Shown: positions 53,673-62,812 of the stretch, piece by piece
Layout: each line of letters opens with the position of its first letter
Numbering within the stretch: the first letter of the stretch is position 1
Assembly: GCA_946539855.1 (NCBI GenBank)
Contig: CAMNHV010000004.1
Coordinates: 1-64,000 of the forward strand
Reading direction: 5' to 3'
DNA length: 64,000 bases
DNA from: CAG-791 sp002449595
GTDB lineage: Bacteria; Bacillota; Clostridia; Lachnospirales; Lachnospiraceae
Notes under the pieces: model-generated
Seen by the model: the letters and a program-made list of their open reading frames with translations, nothing else
Told to the model about the DNA's origin: nothing
The model's database searches: none
Made by a program: the position numbers and the translations under genes

Positions 53673-54479
53673 GTGGTTCCGGTCTATGGCGAGGACAGCG
53701 GTGCGACAGCTGTCTCTAATGTTTTTATTGATCATTATATGAGCGAGGCGAACGACGCCCAGCTCAAAGTATATCTATATATCGTAAGAAAGATGGCGGC
53801 AGGAAGCGGCGTGAGCATCGCCGAGATGGCCGACCAGTTCAACCACACGGAGAAGGAAGTCCTGCGCTCTCTCCGCTTCTGGGAGGCGAGGGGCGTCGTG
53901 TCCCTGCAGTACGGCCAGGACGGCAGCCTTGCCGGCATCCGCCTGTGCGATCTCATGCCCCAGCCGGAAGCGGCGGCAGGCAGCATGATCCGTGTGTCGG
54001 CGGTGTCTCCCGCGCAGCCGGCGCCCGCGGCGCAGCCTGTGCAGCAGGACGCTTATGCCGCCGGGACGACCGTTCCCGCGAAGCAGAAGCTCTCCGGTGA
54101 GGCGATCGCGGCGTTTTCCTCTGACAAGAGGCGGTCGCAGCTGCTTTTCATCGTCGAGCAGTACATCGGCAAGCCCCTGTCCGTCCGCGAGATCGAGACG
54201 GTCTGCTACATCTCGGAGCAGCTGCGCTTCTCGGACGACCTCATCGACTACCTCGTGCAGTACTGTGTCGATAAGGGGAAAAAGGATTTCCGCTACATCG
54301 AGAAAGTCGCGATCGGGTGGGCTCAGAACGGCATCACGACGCCGAAGCAGGCGGAGCGCGCCATCGCTGCCGGGTCGAAGCGCGGCGGAAGGGTCAAGGC
54401 CCGTCCGAACAGCTTCACGCGGATCATCCGGAGCGAATACGACATGGATGCGCTCGAGCAGGAGATCATCGACAACTGA
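53673..54479 (+). CDS. DnaD-domain replication initiation protein
   Basis: The 268-residue protein has an N-terminal winged-helix region (SNVFIDHYMSEANDAQLKVYLYI, KEVLRSLRFWEARGVVSL), a Pro/Ala linker (about 105-145) and a C-terminal DnaD/DnaB-like helical domain (LFIVEQYIGKPLSVREIE to YIEKVAIGWAQNGI). DnaD-type proteins help load the replicative helicase. The start is taken as GTG at 53673, with GGGGTGA four bases upstream; an upstream in-frame ATG adds unrelated residues. A DnaC-like loader follows 31 bases later. Confidence 0.9.
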   Translation: MVPVYGEDSGATAVSNVFIDHYMSEANDAQLKVYLYIVRKMAAGSGVSIAEMADQFNHTEKEVLRSLRFWEARGVVSLQYGQDGSLAGIRLCDLMPQPEAAAGSMIRVSAVSPAQPAPAAQPVQQDAYAAGTTVPAKQKLSGEAIAAFSSDKRRSQLLFIVEQYIGKPLSVREIETVCYISEQLRFSDDLIDYLVQYCVDKGKKDFRYIEKVAIGWAQNGITTPKQAERAIAAGSKRGGRVKARPNSFTRIIRSEYDMDALEQEIIDN

Positions 54480-54510
54480 CTGCTGCCCCGCCTTCCGATA
54501 AGGAGTTCCA

Positions 54511-55482
54511 TTGGCCCTCACAAACGAACAATATGAAAATATCATGCGGGAGTATGCCGCGATCAGGGAGAAAAACTCCGCCCTCCTGCGCGCAAGGCGC
54601 GAGGAGGTCCGCGCGGCATCCCCGGAGTACCGCGCGCTGGACACTGATACCGGCGCGGCTTTTTTGCGCGCGTTAAAGTCCAGGCTCACCGGCGGAAACG
54701 ACGACGGGGCGGACGCGGCCCGTATCGTTTCTCGGAAGAAGGCGCTCCTTGCAGTGAACGGCTTCCCTTCCGATTATCTGGACGAGATCTTCACCTGTCC
54801 GGACTGTCGGGACACGGGATATATCGGGACGCGGAAGTGCCATTGCTTCAGACGGCGCGAGATCGCGATCCTCTACGGACAGTCGCACCTGTCGGAACTC
54901 GCCAGGACGGAGAATTTCAGGATGCTGCGGGATGACCTTTTCACCGGAGAGGACCGGCAGAGGTTCCTGAACGCGGCCGGCATCGCGCGGCAGTTCGCGC
55001 AGAACTTCGGTGAAAAGTACGAAAATCTGTATTTCTACGGGAGCGTCGGGACCGGAAAGACGTTTCTTTCCGTCTGCACCGCAAACGATATTTTGCAAAG
55101 AGGATTTGCTGTGATATACTTTTCCGCGGCAGATCTCTTCGACCGGCTCGCGGCCGTCTCCTTCGACTACTCGAAGAGGGCGGAACTTGCCGCACTCACG
55201 GATGATCTGTGCGGGTGCGACCTGCTCGTCATCGACGATCTCGGCACGGAACTGGGCGGCACGTTCGTCGCGGCCAAGCTCTTCTCCCTGCTGAACGAGC
55301 GGATCCTCCGCAGAAGGCCTACCATCATCTCTACCAACCTGACGATCGAAGACGTGAGAACGCGCTACTCGGACCGCGTCTTTTCCCGCATCGTCAGCTC
55401 TTTTACCATCTGTAAGCTGTCCGGGCCAGATCTCAGGCTCGCAATGAAACGAGTTCGCAGAAACGAAAGCGCGCCGGTTTGA
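54511..55482 (+). CDS. dnaC: DnaC/DnaI-like helicase loader
   Basis: This AAA+ ATPase of 323 residues delivers the DnaB-type helicase. The N-part is helical, then comes a zinc knuckle C96-x2-C99-x10-C110-x-C112, Walker A GSVGTGKT (177-184), Walker B LLVIDDLG (D242/D243) and sensor 1 in IISTNL, with an arginine-finger-like YSDRVFSRI. TTG is the start codon behind AAGGAG. The pairing with a dnaD gene matches the Firmicute primosome. prs follows 19 bases later. Confidence 0.93.
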   Translation: MALTNEQYENIMREYAAIREKNSALLRARREEVRAASPEYRALDTDTGAAFLRALKSRLTGGNDDGADAARIVSRKKALLAVNGFPSDYLDEIFTCPDCRDTGYIGTRKCHCFRRREIAILYGQSHLSELARTENFRMLRDDLFTGEDRQRFLNAAGIARQFAQNFGEKYENLYFYGSVGTGKTFLSVCTANDILQRGFAVIYFSAADLFDRLAAVSFDYSKRAELAALTDDLCGCDLLVIDDLGTELGGTFVAAKLFSLLNERILRRRPTIISTNLTIEDVRTRYSDRVFSRIVSSFTICKLSGPDLRLAMKRVRRNESAPV

Positions 55483-55501
55483 TCCCGGCAGGAAGGAACG
55501 C

Positions 55502-56710
55502 ATGCCTATGCAGTCCATGAAGCATCAGGAAGTCAGAAATCTGGAAAGTATCCCTGTCGGCAGTCTCGGTCTGGTCGCTCTTCCGGGATACAGGGAGATG
55601 GTGGAGAAGGTCGACGAATACCTGATCCGCTGGCGCACCGAGAGAGAGAACGAGCACAAGAACAGCCTCGCGTTCGCGGGCTACATCCGTCCCTCCTACA
55701 TCGTCGGTTCGGAAGTACCGCGCTTCGGCACCGGCGAGGGCAAAGGCGTCCTGAAGGACTCCGTCCGGGGCATGGACCTCTACTTCCTCGTCGACGTCGC
55801 CAACTACAGCATCACTTACAAGCTCTTCGGACAGGAAAATCACATGTCCCCCGACGATCACTTCGCGGACCTGAAGCGCGTGATCGCAGCCGTCGGCGGC
55901 AAGGCGCGCCGCATCACCGTCATCATGCCCTACCTCTATGAGGGCAGGCAGTACAAGCGTTCCATGCGGGAGTCCCTGGACTGCGCGATCGCGCTGCAGG
56001 AGCTCGTCAAGATGGGCGTCGACAACATCATCACCTTCGACGCGCACGATCCCCGCGTTGAGAACGCGATCCCGCTGAACGGGTTCGACACGATCCAGCC
56101 CGCCTACCAGTTCGTCAAGGGCCTGCTCGGCCACGTGGAAGGCCTCACCTTCGACAGCAGCCACATGATGGTCATCAGCCCGGACGAGGCCGGCACCAAG
56201 CGCGCGATCTACTTCGCGAACGTCCTCGGGCTCGACATGGGCATGTTCTACAAGAGGCGCGACTACACCGTCTTCGAGAACGGGATGAACCCCGTCATCG
56301 CCCACGAGTTCCTGGGCTCCTCCGTCGAGGGCAAGGACATGCTGGTCATCGACGACATGCTCTCCTCCGGCGACAGCGTGCTGGAAGTCGCGAGAGCACT
56401 GAAAAAGAGAAACGCCGGCCGCGTCTTCATCCTCTCGACGTTCGGCCTGTTCACGCAGGGACTTGAGAAGTTCGACGAAGCCCACAAGGAAGGCGTGTTC
56501 GACTACCTGCTCACGACGGACCTGATCTACCAGACGCCGGCGCTGCTCAGCAGGGACTGGTACATCAGCTGCGGGATGAGCAAGTACATCGCCTACATCA
56601 TCGACACGTTAAACCACGACAGCTCGATCAGCGACCTGCTGAACCCGGTGGACCGCATCACGAGCCTCGTCGCCCGCTACAACGAGAACGGGAAGCATGT
56701 GGTCGAGTAA
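55502..56710 (+). CDS. prs: Ribose-phosphate pyrophosphokinase, long divergent form
   Basis: Prs makes PRPP from ribose-5-phosphate and ATP. The fold is clear: MPYLYEGRQYKR, TFDAHDPRVENAIP (metal and ATP contacts), VISPDEAGTKRA and the PRPP loop MLVIDDMLSSGDS. At 402 residues it is some 85 longer than the usual enzyme, and the PRPP loop differs from the common DDMIDTAGT. An N-terminal extension and insertions near 50-90 account for the length. AAGGA lies four bases before the ATG. Substrates are inferred from the family; PRPP users pncB and upp are in this window. Confidence 0.88.
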   Translation: MPMQSMKHQEVRNLESIPVGSLGLVALPGYREMVEKVDEYLIRWRTERENEHKNSLAFAGYIRPSYIVGSEVPRFGTGEGKGVLKDSVRGMDLYFLVDVANYSITYKLFGQENHMSPDDHFADLKRVIAAVGGKARRITVIMPYLYEGRQYKRSMRESLDCAIALQELVKMGVDNIITFDAHDPRVENAIPLNGFDTIQPAYQFVKGLLGHVEGLTFDSSHMMVISPDEAGTKRAIYFANVLGLDMGMFYKRRDYTVFENGMNPVIAHEFLGSSVEGKDMLVIDDMLSSGDSVLEVARALKKRNAGRVFILSTFGLFTQGLEKFDEAHKEGVFDYLLTTDLIYQTPALLSRDWYISCGMSKYIAYIIDTLNHDSSISDLLNPVDRITSLVARYNENGKHVVE

Positions 56711-56739
56711 GACTTAATAAATTCGTATAAGAAAAACTG

Positions 56740-56785
56740 AACTGCCGCACCTCATGAGACTGGCTCACGGGTGCGGCAGTTTTTT
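56740..56785. terminator. Bidirectional terminator after prs
   Basis: AACTGCCGCACC (56740-56751) pairs with GGTGCGGCAGTT (56770-56781) with a further GAG/CTC inner pairing. TTTTT follows on the plus strand and CAGTTTTTC on the minus strand. It separates prs from the convergent exported-protein gene. Confidence 0.9.
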
Positions 56786-56833
56786 AACGCATCTCTTCTT
56801 TTCGTATGAAAACAGCTGATTCTTATCTCCGCC

Positions 56834-59338
56834 TCATCTCAGATAGGACAGATATTTGTTTCCACCGAGCCGGAAGGCGGTCTCCGCCTCCTGCCGCGGC
56901 GCGAAATAGATCTCCTCGTGCTCCGCGTCGGCGATGACCACTTCGTTCTCGTTGTAGCCGACGATGAGGGCCGCCCCGTCTTCATAGGTCGCGATCACCG
57001 GGAACCCTTTGCTCACATAAAACAGCGTATCCTGCAGCGTGCAGCCCGAGAGGTCGAGAACTCTCGCGTCCGGGAGGCACTGCGCAAGGACGCCTTCCGC
57101 ATCCCTGCCGCCGGCGATCAGACGGCCGACGTCCGAGGCGGCGTCCTCCAGTTCCAGGATCGCCGTGAGGCACCGCACGAGGTCGCTTCCCTCCGTCTGC
57201 GGCAGCGCCTGGATCGACATGATCTGCTCCCTTGCCGGCTTGTTCGCATAGATCCAGATATAGTTTCCGTCCTGGTCCGTCACGATGCCGTGCTCCTGCG
57301 CGGCGCTGCGGATCGCGTCCGCCGGACGGCGGTATTCCTGGACGCCCTGGCCCGGCGCGTAGACAAGGAAGGCCTCCTCTTCCGGCGCGTCCTCCGAAGC
57401 CTTGGGCGGATCGATGACGGTCTCCGATTCCGGGATCATCTCCTTCGGGCGGATGTAGCGGATCACGTCACTGCCGAAGTTCTTCATGCGGATCAGGGAG
57501 ATCATCCCCTGGCTTCCGAGCTGCGCCCGCTCCAGGCGGCTGCCCTCGCTGTCCGTCTCCCCGGTCGACAGGATCTGGTCGTCCTCCGCCGGGACAAAGC
57601 CGCTCCCGTCCTCGTTCCGGACGAGCCGGTGCAGGACCACGCGGTCTGCGAGGAAGTCGCAGCTCTCGATGACGTATCCTTCTCTCTCATATTCCGTGAG
57701 CACGTTTCCGGACGGATCCGTGATCACGATGCGGTGCATCGGATGGTAGGTGTTCCCGAGCGCGTCGGTCATCACGTCGCTGCCGCCCGTCACGCCGTAG
57801 ACGAGGTCCTCCCGGACAAAGCCGAGCGGAACAGCGCCCGCCGCGCCTGTCTGGACGGATTCCATGCTGCTCAGGTCCAGCAGCGTGATGCCGCTCCCGC
57901 CTTCCCCGCTGTAGGCCATCATGCGCCCGCTGCCGGAGATCACCGTGTTCTCCCGGCCGAGACCGGCCACGACGGTGTCCACTTCCTTTTCCTTAAGATC
58001 AAAACGGCACAGCCCGGTGCCGATCATCAGCGTCAGCTCGTCTCCGTCGGAGACCGACGCCGCGTTTCCGATCCTGCTGCACAGCAGCTCGTCCGACAGG
58101 GAAAAGGGGATGAACGCCCTCTCCTCGATCGTCCGGTAGACGCTGTTGAAGCGGTAGATGCAGATCCCGGTCTCTCCCTCGTGCCGACCGCGGTTCATGT
58201 AGCCGCAGACCATGAAGTCCGCGTCGCCGCTCTCACTGACCTTCAGGATCTGGATGAGATGGTGGCGGTAGAGCTCCCGCCGGTCCGTGCTGTCCGCGTC
58301 GGCGAACCCGAAGATGTAGGACACGGAGCGGTCGGCGCTGCGCCCGCTGAAGAGGCTGTCCGCCTGCACGAAGACCGCGGTTCCGGCGTCCTCGCTCTCC
58401 CTGTAGTCCTGTCCGGGCTCCCGGATCCCCAGCAGGATCTGCCCGTCCGGATAGGCTTCCCCTTCCGGATCGAACACCGCGGAGGCCCTGCGGTCATAAT
58501 CCAGCAGGTAGTTTCGCTCGGTCCCCTTCTGGACCTGGATCTCTTCCGTGCAGATGAGATACTGCTGCTCATCGCCCGCGTCCACGCTGACCTTGTAATC
58601 AAAGCGGCAGAGCGCGGTGCTGCTCTGGATGTCCTTCACTGTGACGACCGGGGCGACAACTTCCACCGGTTCCAGGCTTCCCCAGGTGACCTGGTCCGCG
58701 CTGCTGTGGATCGTCACATGCCCGAGATCATACTGCGCGGCGCTGTCGTCGGTCTCCAGGTACTGCGCCCACTTCTCGCCGTCCGTCTTCCGGTACGTCA
58801 TCTCGTGGATCCTGGAGGCAAAGCGGATCCGCTCCGCGATCGTGGGATCCTCCGTGCAGAGGATGCGGGTGTAGTAGAAGATCTCCTCCTGCTGCGCCGT
58901 CCGCGCGATGAGCGTCAGGAGGTACTCCGTGTCCTCCTCGATCAGATTGTTCAGGGAGGCTCTCGCCGTGATCGTCTCGTCGGAGCGCTCGAAGTCCGTC
59001 ACGGCCTCCTTCTGGATGAGCCGGGAGCCGTCCACGCTGCTGACCTCGAACCGGATCTCCTCCACCGCGCCGCCGAAGCTGACCATGAACGGCACGTCCC
59101 GGTCCTCCCCGACAGGAGTGATGGGCGCGCGGAGGCCGTGCGTGTCCGTTCTTCTCGCGCTGCCGTGCAGCTCGTTGATGTTCATGCTGCCCGCCTGCAT
59201 CGTGATGAGAGGGAACGACGCCTCCGGCATGACCGTGCTCTCGCCCTGCCCTCCCTGCTCCATTCCGGATTCCAGCAGGAAGACCGTCAGGACGAAGACG
59301 GCGATGGTATAGATTAGTCGGATGATAGCCTGCTTCAT
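56834..59338 (-). CDS. Large membrane-anchored exported protein, C39-like tail
   Basis: The 834-residue protein has one N-terminal membrane helix (about 6-22), then an entirely beta-rich extracellular region without recognised family marks. It contains repeated short strands ending in bulky residues, suggesting a propeller or stacked beta domains (about 350-620). The last 120 residues resemble a peptidase C39-like fold: a Cys at the head of a helix (VRCLTAILELE) and the core strands FPVIATYEDGAALIVGYNENEVVIADAE. The histidine expected before the VGY strand is replaced by alanine, so activity is doubtful. Its ATG overlaps the stop of the SleB-type hydrolase gene (TGATG), implying a linked role in the cell wall. 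Confidence 0.75.
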   Translation of the reverse strand: MKQAIIRLIYTIAVFVLTVFLLESGMEQGGQGESTVMPEASFPLITMQAGSMNINELHGSARRTDTHGLRAPITPVGEDRDVPFMVSFGGAVEEIRFEVSSVDGSRLIQKEAVTDFERSDETITARASLNNLIEEDTEYLLTLIARTAQQEEIFYYTRILCTEDPTIAERIRFASRIHEMTYRKTDGEKWAQYLETDDSAAQYDLGHVTIHSSADQVTWGSLEPVEVVAPVVTVKDIQSSTALCRFDYKVSVDAGDEQQYLICTEEIQVQKGTERNYLLDYDRRASAVFDPEGEAYPDGQILLGIREPGQDYRESEDAGTAVFVQADSLFSGRSADRSVSYIFGFADADSTDRRELYRHHLIQILKVSESGDADFMVCGYMNRGRHEGETGICIYRFNSVYRTIEERAFIPFSLSDELLCSRIGNAASVSDGDELTLMIGTGLCRFDLKEKEVDTVVAGLGRENTVISGSGRMMAYSGEGGSGITLLDLSSMESVQTGAAGAVPLGFVREDLVYGVTGGSDVMTDALGNTYHPMHRIVITDPSGNVLTEYEREGYVIESCDFLADRVVLHRLVRNEDGSGFVPAEDDQILSTGETDSEGSRLERAQLGSQGMISLIRMKNFGSDVIRYIRPKEMIPESETVIDPPKASEDAPEEEAFLVYAPGQGVQEYRRPADAIRSAAQEHGIVTDQDGNYIWIYANKPAREQIMSIQALPQTEGSDLVRCLTAILELEDAASDVGRLIAGGRDAEGVLAQCLPDARVLDLSGCTLQDTLFYVSKGFPVIATYEDGAALIVGYNENEVVIADAEHEEIYFAPRQEAETAFRLGGNKYLSYLR

Positions 59339-60531
59339 CAGTAGAAAATATGGCCGCCGATGGTGTACCGGGGCGTGACCTGCGGGATCGGCGTCCTGAA
59401 GAAGATGCAGTCCGAGACCGTCGTCTGTCCCGCCATCGCGGCCTGCGCCGCCTGATAGCAGGCGGGCGTCGCGTCATCCCTCGAGAGCGCAAGCGCGAGG
59501 CGTCCCGTGCTGACCGGCTCAAACTGTCCTCTCTGATAGATCACGCCGACGATCGTGTCCGGGAACGCGCCCGACATCACGCGGTTCATGACGACCGCGC
59601 CGACCGCGACCTGGCCTTCGTACGGCTGGTTGCCCGCCTCGCAGTAGATCAGGTTCGCGAGCAGGTACTCGTCGCCCTCCGCAAACGTGACTTCACCGAT
59701 CGAGCGCCAGACGGATCTTCTCGAGAGTTCTTCCAGGCGGCGCTCCTCGGCGAGCTTTGCCTCGAGTGCCTTGATTTCCTGGTTCTTGACGTCGAGCGCC
59801 GCCTGCAGCGCGTCCGCCGTCTTCTCCGCGTCCGCGATCTGGCCTTCATAGGCGCTGATACTGCTGCTTGTGCTGGACACGAGTCCGGAGACCCTGCCCT
59901 GCTCGCTGAGTGCCTCATCCCTCAGCCCCTGCAGCTCCTCTTCTTCCTGTTCGAGCACGACCTTCTTCTCCGCAATCGATTCCTTGGTCTCGATGTACTG
60001 CGTGAGCATCTTCCGGTCGTAGGCGGAGAGCGCCTCGATGTAGTCCTGCCGGTTCAGGAAATCCCCGAAGGACGAGCTGTCGAAAAACGCCTCGACCGGG
60101 AGCGAGCGGCTGTTGAAGTACATGAACTGCACGCGCTTCTTCATGGCCTCGTACTGGGCCTCCTGAATGCGCTGCGCCTCCTCGAGGTCCGCCGTCGTGT
60201 CGTCGATCTCCTGCTGCTTGTCCTTGATGTTGTCCTCGATCCGGCTGAGATTGTCGCTGATCTCGCTGAGCTGCCCGTTCAGGTTGTTCAGCTCGCCCTG
60301 CAGAGAATTCTTGGTGCTGTTCATGCTGTCGATGTTCTGCTGGTTGTCCTCGATCGCGTTCTCGGTCTGTTCCTTTTCTTCTTTCGCCTTCTTGATCTTC
60401 TCTTCCGTCTCTTTGGACGCAAACACAGAAAGCGGCAGAGCTGCCGCAAGGACAGCCGCCGCTAATAATACAGACAATAATCGTTTCTTCTTCGCGAATC
60501 CTCCCGCGAAGAGCCTGCTTAAAACATTCAT
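59338..60531 (-). CDS. Exported SleB-type cell wall hydrolase with coiled coil
   Basis: The 397-residue protein has a signal peptide (about 1-38, ending VFASK), a long PcsB/CwlO-like coiled coil (about 40-275) and a C-terminal hydrolase_2/SleB domain (EGDEYLLANLIYCEAGNQPYEGQVAVGAVV...), with the catalytic glutamate in CEAGNQ. SleB relatives cut cortex or vegetative peptidoglycan. The coiled coil includes MKKRVQFMYFNSRSLPVEAFF, matching MKQRIRFMYEKGDINYVHILL in the NlpC/P60 protein at 19.8-21.3 kb, so the two share a control module. The start at 60531 lies 13 bases past the dCMP deaminase stop and has only a weak SD. Confidence 0.88.
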   Translation of the reverse strand: MNVLSRLFAGGFAKKKRLLSVLLAAAVLAAALPLSVFASKETEEKIKKAKEEKEQTENAIEDNQQNIDSMNSTKNSLQGELNNLNGQLSEISDNLSRIEDNIKDKQQEIDDTTADLEEAQRIQEAQYEAMKKRVQFMYFNSRSLPVEAFFDSSSFGDFLNRQDYIEALSAYDRKMLTQYIETKESIAEKKVVLEQEEEELQGLRDEALSEQGRVSGLVSSTSSSISAYEGQIADAEKTADALQAALDVKNQEIKALEAKLAEERRLEELSRRSVWRSIGEVTFAEGDEYLLANLIYCEAGNQPYEGQVAVGAVVMNRVMSGAFPDTIVGVIYQRGQFEPVSTGRLALALSRDDATPACYQAAQAAMAGQTTVSDCIFFRTPIPQVTPRYTIGGHIFY

Positions 60532-60544
60532 AAAGCCAGTGCGG

Positions 60545-61030
60545 TCAAAGCTCGATGTCGATGTGGCGCCCCGTCCGCTGGTACTGCTCGTACACGACTC
60601 CCGCCGCGTCGAACATCCGCTTGCTGGCAATCGTCATGTCGGAATCCGCGTACTTGTCGCTGTCATAGACGACCTTGCGAATGCCGGACTGGATGATCGC
60701 CTTCGCGCACTCATTGCAGGGGAACAGGCTGACGTAGATTGTCGCGCCTTCCAGGCTCCCTCCCCGGAAATTCAGGATCGCGTTGAGTTCGCTGTGCGTC
60801 ACATACGGGTACTTCGTCATGAGCGGCACGCCGTCCCTCTCCCACGGGAACTCCTCGTCCGACACGCCGTTCGGGAATCCGTTGTAGCCGATGGAGAGGA
60901 TCTTGTTCCGGTCGCTCACGATGCATGAGCCGACCTGCGTGTTGGGATCCTTGGAGCGCATGCCGGCCAGCATGGCGACACCCATGAAATACTCGTCCCA
61001 GGATATGTAATCTGTCCGTTTGCCCGCCAT
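60545..61030 (-). CDS. dCMP deaminase
   Basis: The 161-residue zinc deaminase converts dCMP to dUMP for thymidylate synthesis. The zinc and catalytic residues are H79 and E81 in THSELNAI and C105/C108 in FPCNECAK. SIGYNGFPNGVSD is the conserved substrate loop. It lies between upp and the SleB-type hydrolase gene on one strand, 18 bases after upp. ComEB-type members have the same motifs; no competence genes are nearby. Confidence 0.93.
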   Translation of the reverse strand: MAGKRTDYISWDEYFMGVAMLAGMRSKDPNTQVGSCIVSDRNKILSIGYNGFPNGVSDEEFPWERDGVPLMTKYPYVTHSELNAILNFRGGSLEGATIYVSLFPCNECAKAIIQSGIRKVVYDSDKYADSDMTIASKRMFDAAGVVYEQYQRTGRHIDIEL

Positions 61031-61048
61031 AGATGCCTCCGTGCGGTC

Positions 61049-61678
61049 TTACTTGGTACCGAAGATCCTGTCGCCCGCGTCGCCGAGGCCGGGCACGATG
61101 TACTTGACCTCATTGAGGTGATCGTCGAGCGCGCCGATGAACAGGTCGACGTCCGGATGGTTCTCCTGCATGACCTTCACGCCTTCCGGCGCCGCGATGA
61201 TGCAGAGGAAGTGGATCTTCTTGCAGCCTTTCTCCTTCAGCATGGTGATCGCCGCCGAAGCCGAGCCGCCGGTCGCGAGCATCGGATCGACCACGAACAC
61301 TTCTCTCTCCGCGACGTCCGCCGGGAGCTTGCAGTAATACTCGACCGGAAGCGCGGTCTCAGGGTCTCTGTACAGGCCGATGTGGCCGACCTTCGCCGCC
61401 GGGATCAGCGTGAGCATGCCGTCGACCATGCCGAGGCCCGCGCGCAGGATCGGGACGATCGCCAGCTTCTTGCCCTTGAGTTCTTTTGCCTTCGTCTTCG
61501 CGATCGGCGTCTCGATCTCAACTTCCGTGAGCTCGAGGTCTCTCGTCGCCTCGTAGCAGATGAGCGTCGCGATCTCGGCGATTGCCTCGCGGAACGCCTT
61601 CGTGCCGGTCGTCTTGCGGCGGATGATACCGATCTTGTGCTGGATCAGCGGGTGATCCATGATAACAAGCTTAGCCAT
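61049..61678 (-). CDS. upp: Uracil phosphoribosyltransferase
   Basis: Upp salvages uracil with PRPP to UMP. The 209-residue protein has the classical start VIMDHPLIQHKIGIIR, the PILRAGLGMVDGML segment, the PRPP loop VVDPMLATGGSA and the uracil site YIVPGLGDAGDRIFGT at the C-terminus. GGAGGG lies ten bases upstream. It has its own extended -10 promoter behind the Sua5 gene and is followed by the dCMP deaminase, so two pyrimidine genes are paired. Confidence 0.97.
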   Translation of the reverse strand: MAKLVIMDHPLIQHKIGIIRRKTTGTKAFREAIAEIATLICYEATRDLELTEVEIETPIAKTKAKELKGKKLAIVPILRAGLGMVDGMLTLIPAAKVGHIGLYRDPETALPVEYYCKLPADVAEREVFVVDPMLATGGSASAAITMLKEKGCKKIHFLCIIAAPEGVKVMQENHPDVDLFIGALDDHLNEVKYIVPGLGDAGDRIFGTK

Positions 61679-61714
61679 ATTGCATTAACCCTCCATATAA
61701 CAAAATTATCAACA

Positions 61715-61723
61715 ATTATACCA
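61715..61723 (-). promoter_or_regulatory. Extended -10 promoter of upp
   Basis: The minus strand reads TGGTATAAT, a consensus -10 with TGn, about 37 bases before the upp ATG. The -35 lies inside the Sua5 stop region and is poor. Confidence 0.6.
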
Positions 61724-61735
61724 TAACCTTGGGTT

Positions 61736-62812
61736 CTATTTCTCTATCCTGATTATCTTCTGTCCCGCCGCTTTCATCAACCGGTTCATGATTGCCTGCC
61801 CAATTCCTTTTCCGGAAAAAGATTCTGAATAGATCACATCAACCTCTTCATCATCAAATTCCCTGAGGATCCGGAACAGCTCCCGCGCCGCGGACGCCTC
61901 ATCCGTCCGCTTCCCGGTGCTGCGAATGACGTCCGCGTCATAGCCGGCCAGCGTCTCGTCCGTGCAGATGACGCCCGTCCGCTTTCCGGCTGCGCGCTGC
62001 TCCCGCACGAGCTCGTCGATCCGTCTGACCACAGCTTCCGCGTCGCCTTCCACGACCGTCAGCTCGCCCTTCGGCGCATAGTGGCGGTATTTCATGCCCG
62101 GCGCCTTCGGCCGGACGTCGCTGTTCGCATCGATCAGTGCTGTGTCGGTTCTCACGTCTCCGAGCACCTGCCGCAGCATCTCTTCCGTAATATAACCGGG
62201 CCGCAGGATCTCCGGATGGTCGCCGGTCAGGTCGATGATCGTGGATTCCAGGCCGATGCCGACCTGTCCTCCGTCGATGATCATGTCCACGCGCCCGTCC
62301 AGGTCCTCCCTGCAGTACTTCGCGAGCGTCGGGCTCGGCCGCCCGGAGCGGTTGGCGCTCGGCGCCGCGATGAAGCCGCCGCCCGCGCGGATCAGCTCCT
62401 GCGCGATCTTATTGGAAGGAAACCGCACCGCCACCGTGTCCAGCCCGCCGGTCGTCTCGTGCGGCACGATCTCCGTCTTGTTAAATATCATGGTGAGCGG
62501 TCCCGGCCAGAACGTCTCCGCCAGTTTCCACGCGCTCTCCGGGATGTCCGCCGCGATCACCGGCAGATCATCCAGCCGCCAGATGTGGATGATCAGCGGA
62601 TTATCGGAGGGCCGTCCCTTCGCGGCGTAGATCTTCTTCGACGACGACGGATTCAGGCCGTCTCCGCCCAGTCCGTACACCGTCTCCGTGGGAAAAGCGA
62701 CAAGCCCGCCCCTCTTAAGGATCTCTCCCGCTTCTTCGATCGCCTTCCGGTCGATCGCCTCTTCCGTCATGACCGCATAGCGGGTCGTCAGAGAAAACTC
62801 AGGTTCACTCAT
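61736..62812 (-). CDS. L-threonylcarbamoyladenylate synthase (Sua5 type)
   Basis: This enzyme makes threonylcarbamoyl-AMP for the t6A modification of tRNA. The 358-residue protein has the YrdC domain (LVAFPTETVYGLGGDGLN, YAAKGRPSDNPLIIHI, SANRSGRPSPT) and the additional C-terminal Sua5 domain (PGMKYRHYAPKGELTVVEG onward), so it is the long form. Its ATG overlaps the end of the upstream GH18 gene by eight bases. An internal ATG 15 codons later is possible but lacks context. Confidence 0.95.
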   Translation of the reverse strand: MSEPEFSLTTRYAVMTEEAIDRKAIEEAGEILKRGGLVAFPTETVYGLGGDGLNPSSSKKIYAAKGRPSDNPLIIHIWRLDDLPVIAADIPESAWKLAETFWPGPLTMIFNKTEIVPHETTGGLDTVAVRFPSNKIAQELIRAGGGFIAAPSANRSGRPSPTLAKYCREDLDGRVDMIIDGGQVGIGLESTIIDLTGDHPEILRPGYITEEMLRQVLGDVRTDTALIDANSDVRPKAPGMKYRHYAPKGELTVVEGDAEAVVRRIDELVREQRAAGKRTGVICTDETLAGYDADVIRSTGKRTDEASAARELFRILREFDDEEVDVIYSESFSGKGIGQAIMNRLMKAAGQKIIRIEK

